A stretch of 64,000 nucleotides of DNA. It comes from an uncultured Flaviramulus sp. GTDB taxonomy: Bacteria > Bacteroidota > Bacteroidia > Flavobacteriales > Flavobacteriaceae. Shown here piece by piece: positions 18,240 to 27,128 of the stretch. The stretch spans positions 310,001 through 374,000 of the forward strand of contig CANMUP010000002.1 in assembly GCA_947501105.1 (NCBI GenBank), in the 5' to 3' direction. Under the pieces are notes generated by a model. The model saw nothing but the letters and a program-made list of their open reading frames with translations. It did not search any database and had not been told where the DNA came from. Every line of letters starts with the position of its first letter. Position 1 is the stretch's first letter. Both the position numbers and the translations under genes were made by a program.

Positions 18240-18890
18240 ATGAATTTTTTGTGTTCTTGGAGCGGTGGTAAAGATAGTTGTTATGCATTTTATAAAGCTA
18301 TTCAGCAAGGCAACAAACCATTGGTGCTTTTAAATGTTATGAATGAATTTGGTGATAGATCGCGCTCTCATGGTATACCTAAAAATGTTTTAGAAGCTCA
18401 GGCTGCAGCTTTAGATTTACCTATCCATTTTTTTAGTAGCACATGGACTGATTATGAAGAAAAGTACATTAAGAGCCTAAAGCAATTGGTTAAAGATTAC
18501 CCTATTACGCATAGTATTTTTGGTGATATAGATATTGAATCGCATCGCGTTTGGGAAGAGAAAGTATCTAAAACAGCAAATTTAGAAGCTATTTTACCAC
18601 TTTGGCAAGGCGATAGAAAACAATTGGTTCTAGATATGATTGAAGCTGGATTGGAAGCGATGATTGTATCTTGTAACCAAGTACTAGGCCCAGAGTTTTT
18701 AGGGCGCGTTATTGATGAAGATATACTTGCAGAATTTGAAGCTTTAGGTGTAGATGCTTGCGGTGAAAACGGAGAGTTTCATACGTTGGTAGTAAATGCT
18801 CCTTTTTTTAAAAATAGAATTGAGGTTGACATAGAAGGAATAGCAACATCGAGTAACTATAACTTTGCGAACTTGATTCTTAAAGATTGA
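18240..18890 (+). CDS. Dph6-like ATP pyrophosphatase (first of two)
   Basis: 216 residues. The PP-loop is SWSGGKDSCYAFYKA near residues 6-20, and the C-terminal signature is ACGENGEFHTLVV. Together they define the diphthine-ammonia ligase (Dph6/MJ0570) family of adenylating amide ligases. Bacteria lack diphthamide, so another amidation is likely. It lies between btuFCD and cobUTSC and its last 11 bases overlap the end of cobC on the other strand. A role on a corrinoid or related carboxylate is plausible but unproven. Confidence 0.82.
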   Translation: MNFLCSWSGGKDSCYAFYKAIQQGNKPLVLLNVMNEFGDRSRSHGIPKNVLEAQAAALDLPIHFFSSTWTDYEEKYIKSLKQLVKDYPITHSIFGDIDIESHRVWEEKVSKTANLEAILPLWQGDRKQLVLDMIEAGLEAMIVSCNQVLGPEFLGRVIDEDILAEFEALGVDACGENGEFHTLVVNAPFFKNRIEVDIEGIATSSNYNFANLILKD

Positions 18891-19446
18891 TTTCTGTGAT
18901 GAGTTTTATGGATTCGTTTTCTCTCTTTAAATGAAACACATCACCGTAATTAATTTTAATACTGAATGAATCTTTCAGCGGAAGCTTTAAAGATTTGGAA
19001 AGTATTGCTCTTATTGGTCCAGCATGCGATATAACTATTAGATTTTGATTATTTTTTGAATGTGTAATACTCTCAAAAAAATCATGAACTCTTGATGCTA
19101 ATTGCACATAAGATTCACCATTTGGGACAGCAACATTTACAAAATCAGCCATCCAAAGGTTGATGTCTTTTTCTGGAATATCGTTCCAAGGTTTAAGTTC
19201 CCAATCCCCAAAATTTAGTTCTCTTAAACGATCATCAAAAATAACGTCATCACTAAAATGTTTTGCTAATAAAGCACATCGTTTTAGAGGGCTAGATATA
19301 ACTTTAAATGCCCTTTTTATTTGAGTTTTATTTGAAACAGATTCAAATTCTTCAGTATAATTACTTTTTAAATTTAAATCACTTTGTCCGTAGCAAACCC
19401 CTTTTTCAATATCAGGAGTGGTATGCCTTATTAAATAAATTTCCAT
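18880..19446 (-). CDS. cobC: Histidine phosphatase, probable alpha-ribazole phosphatase CobC
   Basis: 188 residues from ATG at 19446, chosen because the catalytic motif LIRHTTPD begins at residue 5; a longer frame from 19530 adds a non-homologous leader. Other family pieces are GVCYGQSDLNL, ELNFGDWELKPWNDIP and VISHAGPIRAIL. CobC removes the 5'-phosphate from alpha-ribazole or from adenosylcobalamin phosphate in the last steps of nucleotide-loop assembly. It overlaps cobS by 16 bases, fitting an operon. Confidence 0.88.
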   Translation of the reverse strand: MEIYLIRHTTPDIEKGVCYGQSDLNLKSNYTEEFESVSNKTQIKRAFKVISSPLKRCALLAKHFSDDVIFDDRLRELNFGDWELKPWNDIPEKDINLWMADFVNVAVPNGESYVQLASRVHDFFESITHSKNNQNLIVISHAGPIRAILSKSLKLPLKDSFSIKINYGDVFHLKRENESIKLITEINL

Positions 19447-20192
19447 AGAGTAATGACACTTAAATAAAAAACAACTTCGCATAATTGTTGAACGGCGCCA
19501 GCACAATCTCCAGTTTGTCCGCCTATCCATTTTTTAAACTTAGCTCCTAAATAGACTTTAGCTAAGTAACACGGAATTAAGGTTAAAAATATTAAAGGTG
19601 TTTTGAAAAAGAGTAATGGAGCCAACCCAAAAATTGCGCTAACAACAACCATGCTTAGCGTGATGCTTTTAGCTGCAGGTTTTGCTTTACTGTCATCTGT
19701 ATCTCTTACATAAGAATGTGTATATATTAAAGTTGTTGCTATAAAACGGCTTACACTATGTCCTGCAATAATAGTTAAAGGAATAAGGTCAATTGGTGTT
19801 TCTCTTAAAGTAGAAAATTTAATAGCAAGAATTATAATTAATCCTGAAACCCCATAAGTACCTAAGCGGGAATCTTTCATAATTAATAAGATTTTCTCTT
19901 TTGTCCATCCTCCACCAAAGCCATCACAAACATCTGCAAATCCATCTTCATGGAACGCGCCTGTAATATATATAGTGGATACCATACTAAGTAGCAAGCT
20001 TATTTCAGTAGAAAAAATAAATGAGCAACCGTAAAAAACTAAAGCACCAATACTTCCAACGATAATACCAACTAACGAAAAATATTTAGCGCTCTTTTTT
20101 AAAAATTCAGGACTATGATCTACCCATTTCGGACAAGGAATTCTTGTGAAGAACATAATGGCTGTTAAGAATATTTGGATTTCTTTTTTCAT
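19431..20192 (-). CDS. cobS: Adenosylcobinamide-GDP ribazoletransferase CobS
   Basis: 253 residues with about six membrane helices. The defining motif GAFHEDGFADVCDGFGGGW near residues 77-96, followed by LLIMKDSRLGTYGV, is characteristic of CobS. The enzyme joins adenosylcobinamide-GDP to alpha-ribazole (or its phosphate) at the inner membrane. It starts three bases after cobT and overlaps cobC. The length is normal. Confidence 0.95.
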   Translation of the reverse strand: MKKEIQIFLTAIMFFTRIPCPKWVDHSPEFLKKSAKYFSLVGIIVGSIGALVFYGCSFIFSTEISLLLSMVSTIYITGAFHEDGFADVCDGFGGGWTKEKILLIMKDSRLGTYGVSGLIIILAIKFSTLRETPIDLIPLTIIAGHSVSRFIATTLIYTHSYVRDTDDSKAKPAAKSITLSMVVVSAIFGLAPLLFFKTPLIFLTLIPCYLAKVYLGAKFKKWIGGQTGDCAGAVQQLCEVVFYLSVITLWKFI

Positions 20193-20195
20193 TTT

Positions 20196-21239
20196 TTAGT
20201 TCTTTTCGATTTCACTACTAACCCCAGCACTTTCAAAACTTGCCATATTATTTAAAAAATCTACAGAAGCTTTTAATAATGGTATTGAGAGAGCTGCTCC
20301 AGTGCCTTCTCCTAATCTTAAACCTAATGATAATAAAGGTTTAGAATTAAGGAAATCTAGTATTTTAATGTGGCCTTGCTCATTAGAGTTATGAGCAAAT
20401 ACGCAATAATCTAATACATTTTTATTTATGGCTTGGGCAGCTAAAAGTGCCGAAGAGACTATAAAACCATCAATAACAATAATCATTTTTAACTCTGCGG
20501 CTTTTAAAATAGCACCACAAAGCATGGCTATTTCAAATCCTCCAAAAATGGACAAAGCTTCTTTTGGTGTTTGCGGTTTGTATTTTTTATAAACATCGGA
20601 TAGAATGTTGCTTTTCTTATTGATTCCTTCAGAATTTAGACCTGTACCCGAACCAACACATTCGGCAACTGGTTTATTCATAAAATAAGCCATGAGTAAT
20701 GATGCCGATGAGGTATTACTAATTCCCATTTCGCCAAACCCAATAGTATTACAGCCTTCAGAATGAACCATACTTATAATATCTCCAGCTTTTACTATGG
20801 CATTTTGACATTGTTGTAAAGTCATTGCAGGCTCTTCTTGATAGTTTTTGGTTCCAAATGCTATCTTAGCATCAATGATGTTTAAGTTGTTTTCAAAGTT
20901 ATGATTAACGCCAGCATCGACTACCTTTAAGTTAATGTCGTTAGTTTTTGTAAACACATTTATAGCAGCGCCTCCGTTTACAAAATTATAAACCATTTGA
21001 GCTGTTACTTCTTGTGGAAAAGGGTTGACTTCTCCTTTTTTAGCAATACCATGATCGCCTGCAAAAACAACAATAGTTGGATTAACTATTTTTGGGTTTT
21101 CAGTATTTTGAATACATCCAATTCTAAAAGCAACATGTTCTAAATCTCCTAATGCTCCTAAAGGCTTTGTTTTTAAATCAATTTTTTTTTGAAGCGCAAC
21201 TTCTAATTCTTGATTTTTTATTGAGCTAATATTTTCCAT
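20196..21239 (-). CDS. cobT: Nicotinate-nucleotide-dimethylbenzimidazole phosphoribosyltransferase CobT
   Basis: 347 residues. Family signatures include LGALGDLEHVA near the N-terminus, VVFAGDHGIAKKGEVNPFPQ, FGEMGISNTSSAS and LRLGEGTGAALSIPLL, which holds the catalytic glutamate. CobT activates the lower-ligand base to alpha-ribazole phosphate. It begins five bases after cobU. The lower ligand cannot be predicted from sequence, and no bluB was seen. Confidence 0.95.
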   Translation of the reverse strand: MENISSIKNQELEVALQKKIDLKTKPLGALGDLEHVAFRIGCIQNTENPKIVNPTIVVFAGDHGIAKKGEVNPFPQEVTAQMVYNFVNGGAAINVFTKTNDINLKVVDAGVNHNFENNLNIIDAKIAFGTKNYQEEPAMTLQQCQNAIVKAGDIISMVHSEGCNTIGFGEMGISNTSSASLLMAYFMNKPVAECVGSGTGLNSEGINKKSNILSDVYKKYKPQTPKEALSIFGGFEIAMLCGAILKAAELKMIIVIDGFIVSSALLAAQAINKNVLDYCVFAHNSNEQGHIKILDFLNSKPLLSLGLRLGEGTGAALSIPLLKASVDFLNNMASFESAGVSSEIEKN

Positions 21240-21244
21240 TGAAA

Positions 21245-21748
21245 TTATTTGAGTGTTAATGGTATGCCAGAAACCATCATGGTAGCTTTATTGGCATGTT
21301 TAGCTATATGTTGATTCATCCAACCTTGTAACTCTGTAAACTTTCTACCAACTTCGGTTTGCGCATGTACACCCATACCAATTTCATTAGAAATTATAAT
21401 TATTGTAGCATCAATATCTAGTAGTTTGTTGAATTCTATTTTGGCCAATTCTAGGCATTTTTCAACATCATTTTTGGTATCCACATAAAAATTGGTAAGC
21501 CAAAGTGTTACACAATCAATAACAACAACATCTTTTGTTTCTATAACGGAAGCTATGACTTTTTCTTCTTCAATTGAGGTCCAACGTTCATCTCTGTCAG
21601 CAATATGTCTATCAATACGTTTTCTGTGGTCATCGCCCCAAATACGCGATGTAGCTACATATTTTGGTGACTTAGAAAGTGATAAAGCTAAGTTTTGTGC
21701 ATAACTACTTTTTCCAGAACGTTCGCCTCCTGTGATGTAATAAATCAT
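21245..21748 (-). CDS. cobU: Adenosylcobinamide kinase/guanylyltransferase CobU
   Basis: 167 residues. The P-loop is TGGERSGKSSYAQ at the N-terminus, and DRHIADRDERWTSIEEE carries the histidine that is guanylylated in CobU. Further motifs are VVVIDCVTLWLTNF and IISNEIGMGVHA. It phosphorylates adenosylcobinamide and adds GMP, feeding CobS. It is the first gene of a compact cobU-cobT-cobS-cobC operon. The operon diverges from btuB and has no riboswitch of its own. Confidence 0.95.
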   Translation of the reverse strand: MIYYITGGERSGKSSYAQNLALSLSKSPKYVATSRIWGDDHRKRIDRHIADRDERWTSIEEEKVIASVIETKDVVVIDCVTLWLTNFYVDTKNDVEKCLELAKIEFNKLLDIDATIIIISNEIGMGVHAQTEVGRKFTELQGWMNQHIAKHANKATMMVSGIPLTLK

Positions 21749-21814
21749 GAATTATGTGTTGTTGATTACTGGTACAAAGATTATTCTTTTTTAAAGAATT
21801 ACGCAATAAAATAG

Positions 21815-21844
21815 TTTTGATTCTAAAAATAGATAGTACATTTG
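21815..21844 (+). promoter_or_regulatory. Promoter of the riboswitch-btuB transcript
   Basis: TTTTG at 21815-21819 and TACATTTG at 21837-21844, spaced by 17 bases, are an excellent match to the Bacteroidota TTG/TAnnTTTG promoter. Transcription would start near 21850, just where the riboswitch begins. Confidence 0.75.
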
Positions 21845-21849
21845 CAGCG

Positions 21850-22070
21850 AATTTTGGTTTTGTTCTGTATTTATATGGAATGAATTAAAAGGGAATCTGG
21901 TGCGATTTTTTATCAAATCCAGAACTGTTCCCGCAACTGTAAGCTATAAGCTTCATGTTAAACTTCTTTGTCACTGAAGATTAATCTTTGGGAAGACCAA
22001 CATGAAGACGCAAGTCAGGAGACCTGCCTAATTCAAAACAAATAAGTTAAACTTTCGGGATAAAAGTTTG
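21850..22070 (+). promoter_or_regulatory. Cobalamin riboswitch
   Basis: The B12 box CAAGTCAGGAGACCTGCC lies at 22011-22028 and is nearly consensus. Upstream are GGGAATCTGGTGCG at 21891-21904 and CTGTTCCCGCAACTGT at 21925-21940, which form the conserved core of the cobalamin aptamer. After the aptamer, a hairpin at 22049-22069 (AAACTTT/AAAGTTT) and the CGTATG/CATGCG pair near 22071-22088 are likely parts of the expression platform. The ATG of btuB is 24 bases further on. No U-rich terminator is evident, so control may be at translation. Confidence 0.93.
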
Positions 22071-22112
22071 CGTATGATAATCCATGCGATTCTCGAGTAA
22101 TTATTCATTAAA

Positions 22113-23975
22113 ATGATTAAAAAAACAAATGTTTTAGGCGTGCTGTGTTTTGGTATGTCTTTAATTGGGTTTGCACAACAGCAAGTCGACTCAACAAAAG
22201 TAGAGCAACTAGATGAAGTTGTTATTACCGATTCTCGTTTTGCCTTAAAACGTGAAAATTCAGGTAAATCTGTTATTAAAATATCAAAAGTTGATATTGA
22301 AAGAAATCAAGGTAGAACAGTTTCTGAATTAATTAATGCGCAATCAGGTATCGAAATTAACGGTAGTAGGAGTAATGCAGGCCAGAACTTAGGCGTATAT
22401 GCTCGTGGTGGACGTAATCGTCAAGTTTTAGTTTTAATTGATGGTATTCAAGTCAGTGATCCATCTCAAATTAATATTGAGTACGATTTTAGACTTTTAA
22501 ATTTAAATCAAATAGAGTCTATAGAGATCATTAAAGGAGCTGCAAGTACATTGTATGGTAGTGGTGCAGCATCAGCTGTTATTAGTATTACAACTAAAAA
22601 AGCCGATGTAAAAAAGATTAGTGCCGTTTTTTCTTCAAGTTTTGGAACTAATCAAACAGAATCTGACCAAAATTATAATATAGCCGATTTTAATAATAGC
22701 GTTGCACTAAGTGGAACGTTAAATAAGTTTACATATCGTACGGCATTTAGTAATCAGTTTTCTGATGGTCTATCGGCGGCAATTAGCGATACTAATGAGA
22801 AAGATGTTTATTCTAAATATGGAATAGATATTAATTTAGGGTATAAGTTTAACAAGGCTTTTTCTTTAAATGTTTATGGAAACTTTACAGATACAAATTC
22901 AGAAATTGATGGATTTGATTCTAATTTTAGTTTAGTAGATACTGCTGATGAATTTAATAATGAACAATATCGAGTTGGGCTCTCATCTAAATTTAAATAC
23001 AGAAATGGTAGTGTTAATTTAAATGCTGCTTATAGTGAGTATGAAAGAGAGTTTATCTCTAGCTTTCCATCTACATTCAAATCAAAAAACTATGTTTTAG
23101 ATGTGTATAATAAATATGTTTTTAATAAAATGTTCTATACCATTGTTGGTTTAAATGCTATAGAAAACAAAGCCATATTTGCTAATGATGTAAGATTTAA
23201 TATTATAGATCCGTACGCTAATTTTGTGTATGTTTCAGATTTTGGTTTAAATGTTAACGCAGGAGCACGCTTAAATAATCATAACGAGTATGGCTCTCAC
23301 TTTACATATAACTTAAATCCATCATTTACTTTTAAATCTGATGATGATCGTTATACAAAGTTTTTCGGTTCTTTTAGTACATCATTTATAACACCATCTT
23401 TATCTCAATTGTTTGGTAATTTTGGTGCTAATCCTGATTTAGGGCCAGAAGAGAATAGAACGATTGAAGTTGGAACAGAGTTTAAATTAAATGATAATTT
23501 TAGAGTAACTGGACTTTTCTTTAATAGAGAAGAAAAAAATACTGTGCTATGGCTTAATGGAGGGTATTTAAATGCAACAGAGGGCTTAAATGCTAGAGGT
23601 GTAGAAGTTGAAGTAAATACGACACCAATTGAAAAATTATCTATTACTGCTAATTATGCATTTACTGAATATAAAGAAAGTTTAGCAAGAAGAATACCTA
23701 AGCATAAAGCTAATTTGCAATTGGGTTACGATTTTTCAAAAGCGACTTTTGCATCGTTATCTTATCAATACACACACGATAGATTTGAGAATAGCTTTGT
23801 GCCTCTTTTGGAGAGTTTTAGCTTAGTTAATTTGTATGTAAGTCATACCGCTTTAAAAAATAAAATAAAATTCTTTGGAGGGCTTGATAATATCTTAAAT
23901 GAGGATTATGAAGATGTACCAGGTTATGCAACTAAAGGAAGAAACGTTAGAATAGGTTTTCAATTGACTTTATAA
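22113..23975 (+). CDS. btuB: TonB-dependent cobalamin receptor
   Basis: 620 residues with a signal peptide ending at FAQ. A TonB-box-like LDEVVITDSRF is followed by a plug domain (ELINAQSGIEINGSRS, GGRNRQVLVLIDGI, IIKGAASTLYGSGAA). The barrel ends with an aromatic strand (GRNVRIGFQLTL). Length fits BtuB-type receptors rather than the larger SusC type. The cobalamin riboswitch directly upstream makes cobalamin or another corrinoid the likely ligand. It diverges from the cob operon and is the only riboswitch-controlled gene seen here. Confidence 0.92.
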   Translation: MIKKTNVLGVLCFGMSLIGFAQQQVDSTKVEQLDEVVITDSRFALKRENSGKSVIKISKVDIERNQGRTVSELINAQSGIEINGSRSNAGQNLGVYARGGRNRQVLVLIDGIQVSDPSQINIEYDFRLLNLNQIESIEIIKGAASTLYGSGAASAVISITTKKADVKKISAVFSSSFGTNQTESDQNYNIADFNNSVALSGTLNKFTYRTAFSNQFSDGLSAAISDTNEKDVYSKYGIDINLGYKFNKAFSLNVYGNFTDTNSEIDGFDSNFSLVDTADEFNNEQYRVGLSSKFKYRNGSVNLNAAYSEYEREFISSFPSTFKSKNYVLDVYNKYVFNKMFYTIVGLNAIENKAIFANDVRFNIIDPYANFVYVSDFGLNVNAGARLNNHNEYGSHFTYNLNPSFTFKSDDDRYTKFFGSFSTSFITPSLSQLFGNFGANPDLGPEENRTIEVGTEFKLNDNFRVTGLFFNREEKNTVLWLNGGYLNATEGLNARGVEVEVNTTPIEKLSITANYAFTEYKESLARRIPKHKANLQLGYDFSKATFASLSYQYTHDRFENSFVPLLESFSLVNLYVSHTALKNKIKFFGGLDNILNEDYEDVPGYATKGRNVRIGFQLTL

Positions 23976-24017
23976 TGAGAGAATAAAGTCAATGCTTTGG
24001 CGTAAGCCAAGTTTATT

Positions 24018-24053
24018 AAGTGCCATCATTCTGCTATTTGGTGGCACTTTTTA
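24018..24053 (+). terminator. Terminator after btuB
   Basis: The stem AAGTGCCA/TGGCACTT with a 16-base loop is followed by a short T-run, about 40 bases after the btuB stop. Confidence 0.7.
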
Positions 24054-24056
24054 AGT

Positions 24057-24779
24057 TTAAGGAATTAAATCACAGTACCAAACACCGTATTTTTCAGAGT
24101 CACTTTTACAAATAGAATCATCGTCAGATTTTGGCGCGTTATATTCCCGATATACTTTTTCACCAATGCTAAAATCAATTGGATTTTTAAAAATAGGGCC
24201 ATCGAAACAAAAGGTATGAAATTCCCCATTTTCGCCACAGGGATCGACACCATGAGGTAAATTGTCTATAAAGTTTTCATCTATTATTGTTCCTACAAAA
24301 TCTTCATTAAAATATTTAGAATTCGCGCAAACAATTATGGTTTTAAAACCTAAATTTAAAAATTCGTTAATTAAAGCTTTAGTGTCTTTTTTCCAAATAG
24401 GAAATACGGCTTTAAAGCCTTGCTTTTCTAATTGTTTTTCTCTGTAAATCCTTAAATCTTCAAGAAAAATATCGCCAAAAGCTGTATGCGTAAAACCATC
24501 ATTTTTTAGTCTAGAAACGGTTTCTAGCATTTTTTGTTCATAGATTTCCATACTTGGCATTTCTGGAAGTTCTATTAAACTTGCAGGTATGTTTAAGGCT
24601 TTGGTTTGTGCAATTAACAGTTCTTTTCTCAATCCGTGCATAGAAACACGATTGTAATGACTATTAACTGTTGTTATTAACTCATCTATTGAGTAACTCT
24701 CATCTTGTAATAGATAGTAGAGTGCTAATGCGGAATCTTTTCCAGTACTCCAGTTGAAGTAGGTTTTATGTTTATTCAA
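24057..24779 (-). CDS. Dph6-like ATP pyrophosphatase (second of two)
   Basis: 240 residues starting at TTG 24779; no ATG lies upstream of the PP-loop and the start overlaps the S41 peptidase stop by 8 bases. The PP-loop reads NWSTGKDSALALYY, with Thr in place of the usual second Gly, and the C-terminal signature is PCGENGEFHTFCF. The C-terminal tail holds three cysteines not found in the 18240 paralogue. It belongs to the same adenylating amide-ligase family. It sits on the far side of btuB, so the B12 locus is bracketed by two such enzymes. Substrate unknown. Confidence 0.82.
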   Translation of the reverse strand: MNKHKTYFNWSTGKDSALALYYLLQDESYSIDELITTVNSHYNRVSMHGLRKELLIAQTKALNIPASLIELPEMPSMEIYEQKMLETVSRLKNDGFTHTAFGDIFLEDLRIYREKQLEKQGFKAVFPIWKKDTKALINEFLNLGFKTIIVCANSKYFNEDFVGTIIDENFIDNLPHGVDPCGENGEFHTFCFDGPIFKNPIDFSIGEKVYREYNAPKSDDDSICKSDSEKYGVWYCDLIP

Positions 24780-26271
24780 ATAGAGCTCTTTTTATTAAAT
24801 CATCTGGAATGTCTTTATCAATATACATTTCATTTGAAAAAGGAATTAAATCTTTACTACTACCTGTGATTTTTATATTGTTCTCGCTTTTTGAACTTGC
24901 AGGACTAGAGAACTTTCCAGTACCATCAATTATGCTAATAGCTCTTGCGAGTAGCGGTTCATTTGCATCGCCTAGAACACCTAAGTTTCGAATACTTTCT
25001 GCTAAAATATTATTAGGTTCTGGAAAAAGTCCATTAAAATAATCTGTTGCTCCATTAACATTTAACGATTTAAAAATAAGGGGTTGCATAGCGTAAGTAT
25101 GACTAGGATTTGCACCAGACCTACTAAAATTTGGTGAATCGTATAATGTCCTAGATGCTTGATATTTTCCAGTTGTAGAGGTTCCTATTTGAATAACATT
25201 TATATATGGGGATAAACTGTTAATTACTAATTCGCTTGCTGATGCACTTGATCTTGTCGTAAGAATAAAAACTCTAGAGAGGTTTAAGCTGTTTAATGCT
25301 GCTCCGTCATTATTATTTACAAATCTACTTATTAAAAACTCTGGGTTTTCATCTTCAAAAGCCTGTTGAAATTCAGCATTCCATTGTTCTGTACTAAAAA
25401 TATCGCCAGTAAATTGTCCAGTAATCATGCTAGATAATAGTATAGCTGTATTTACTGAGCCTCCTGGGTTATATCGTAAATCGAGTACCAATTCGGTTGC
25501 ATTAGCACTTTTAAACGCTCCAAATGTATCATTTAACTCTGCATTAAATTGATCGGTACCTGTAAATCCATTATACATTAAATAAGCTACTTTTGTACCT
25601 CCAACATCTATAACCTTATTTGTTAAAATTGGATTTTCTGTGTATTGTGCTTTAGATAGTGTAACAGTTTCTGAAGTGTTTGCTACAAAATCGTCTGTTG
25701 TTTCTGGTGTTCCACCATCTTCATAACTCCCTATATTGATAGTGTAATTATCTGTACTAGTAAGAGACCTCCAATTATCTGAAGTAAGTTGTGTACCATT
25801 AATTGCATAAAAGATATCTCCTCGTTTTACTCCTTGGCTTGCAGCACTTGTATTTGGTAGTACATATCGAACATAGCCATACCTATTAGTATCTGTAGGA
25901 GAAAAACCAAATATGCCAAATTCCATACCATTACTGGTAATAATGCCACTAAAAAGTTGTTCTAAAGCAATATAATCATCAACAATCCAACTAAATCTAT
26001 CTACAGTCTCTCTTTGATGTATTAAACTTTCAAATAAATCAAAAGGAGAATTAAAACCATTTAAATATGTTGCATAATCGTCGTTTGATGGAAATCTATC
26101 ATTTGCCAAATCTGGTACATCATCTTTGTATAAGTAGAAAGTGTTCATACCTTTCCATACAAAATCGTTTATCTGACTTGCAGAAATTAGATTGTCATCA
26201 TTATCTTCAAAACAGCTTATAGTAGAAAAGGAAACTATAAGAACTAGGATTAGGGCTTTTAAATATCGCAT
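24772..26271 (-). CDS. S41 family C-terminal-processing-type peptidase, lipoprotein
   Basis: 499 residues. A lipoprotein signal ends at SFSTISC. A PDZ-like region (GVKRGDIFYAINGTQL) lies near residue 140, and the S41 domain follows with ELVLDLRYNPGGSVN. The nucleophile region is RSSASASELVINSL and the base lysine is in TTGKYQAS. Such Bacteroidota lipoproteins are exported peptidases of uncertain substrate. The downstream Dph6-like gene overlaps its stop, so the two may be co-transcribed. Confidence 0.88.
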   Translation of the reverse strand: MRYLKALILVLIVSFSTISCFEDNDDNLISASQINDFVWKGMNTFYLYKDDVPDLANDRFPSNDDYATYLNGFNSPFDLFESLIHQRETVDRFSWIVDDYIALEQLFSGIITSNGMEFGIFGFSPTDTNRYGYVRYVLPNTSAASQGVKRGDIFYAINGTQLTSDNWRSLTSTDNYTINIGSYEDGGTPETTDDFVANTSETVTLSKAQYTENPILTNKVIDVGGTKVAYLMYNGFTGTDQFNAELNDTFGAFKSANATELVLDLRYNPGGSVNTAILLSSMITGQFTGDIFSTEQWNAEFQQAFEDENPEFLISRFVNNNDGAALNSLNLSRVFILTTRSSASASELVINSLSPYINVIQIGTSTTGKYQASRTLYDSPNFSRSGANPSHTYAMQPLIFKSLNVNGATDYFNGLFPEPNNILAESIRNLGVLGDANEPLLARAISIIDGTGKFSSPASSKSENNIKITGSSKDLIPFSNEMYIDKDIPDDLIKRALFE

Positions 26272-26419
26272 AGCATTATTTTATATAAGTAGTCTATAAA
26301 ACCCTAAATTTACTTACATTATTGTATAATAAAAAATAATTGGTTGAAATTGTTAATTCTGAATGTTAGACAATATACTTGGGTTTAGTAAAGCGGATTG
26401 TATTTTAGAATACACATGG

Positions 26420-26516
26420 AGGCTGGTACTCGCGTAAGGGATTGAACGGTTTGTTTGAGCTCGCCGACGCAGGAGGAAGCGAGTAGAGAAAGCCCGACCC
26501 GACAGGGTTACGCCCT
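26420..26516 (+). ncRNA. Structured GC-rich intergenic element, possible Flavo-1-like RNA
   Basis: This lies in the 347-base gap between the S41 gene and an ECF sigma gene. It is far richer in GC than its surroundings. TACTCGC at 26428-26434 pairs with GCGAGTA at 26479-26485. It contains GGGATTGAACGG and GAGAAAGCCCGACCC, shared in part with elements at 40805 and 50283 on the other strand. A weak promoter (TTG 26350-26352, TATACTTG 26374-26381) precedes it. From memory it resembles the Flavo-1 motif; no covariance search was possible. Short reading frames across it look spurious. Confidence 0.5.
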
Positions 26517-26618
26517 AAGTATTTATTTTTTTTTATTTGTAATGTAACAAAACAAATACATGGTCGTCGTAATATCAAACGGCCTAAACTAAGCTGTTTT
26601 AAACTAAACCAAACCAAA

Positions 26619-27128
26619 ATGACTCAAACAGAGTTTTTAAATATTGTAATGCCTTTTAAGGATAAAGTATTTCGTTTAGCAAAACGATTGCTAATATCTA
26701 CTGAAGAAGCTGAAGATGCAACGCAAGAAGTTCTGTTAAAATTATGGAATAATAAAAAGAAGATTGCTGAGTATAAAAATGTAGAAGCCTTTTCTATGAC
26801 GATGACAAAGAATTTTTGTTTTGATAAATTAAAATCTAAACAAGCACAAAATTTAAAAATAGTTCATAGTAATTATGAAGAAAAAGGAACACCATTACAA
26901 AAGCAAATTGAATTAAATGATAGTGTTAATTGGGTAGCAAAAATTATTGAGGATTTACCAGAACAACAACGCATGATAATTCAATTAAGAGATATAGAAG
27001 AATATGATTATGATGAGATTGCAAAAATGCTAAATATGAATAATACAGCAGTGCGTGTAAACTTATCAAGAGCAAGAAAAGCAATACGAGAAAAATTAAC
27101 TAATACACATAATTATGGTATTAAATAA
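26619..27128 (+). CDS. ECF RNA polymerase sigma factor
   Basis: 169 residues. Region 2 is visible in LISTEEAEDATQEVLLKLWN and AFSMTMTKNFCFDKLKSK. Region 4 follows (LPEQQRMIIQLRDIEEYDYD, then the helix-turn-helix NNTAVRVNLSRARKAIREKL). This is a typical short ECF factor. It overlaps the next gene, a membrane protein of anti-sigma layout, by 14 bases. It heads an operon ending in two DUF4252 genes, which probably belong to its regulon. Confidence 0.92.
   Translation: MTQTEFLNIVMPFKDKVFRLAKRLLISTEEAEDATQEVLLKLWNNKKKIAEYKNVEAFSMTMTKNFCFDKLKSKQAQNLKIVHSNYEEKGTPLQKQIELNDSVNWVAKIIEDLPEQQRMIIQLRDIEEYDYDEIAKMLNMNNTAVRVNLSRARKAIREKLTNTHNYGIK

Noticed and set aside
26405-26617. A 70-residue minus-strand frame across the GC-rich element
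   Set aside because: Composition follows the structured repeat, not a protein; no homologous motif and no sensible start context.
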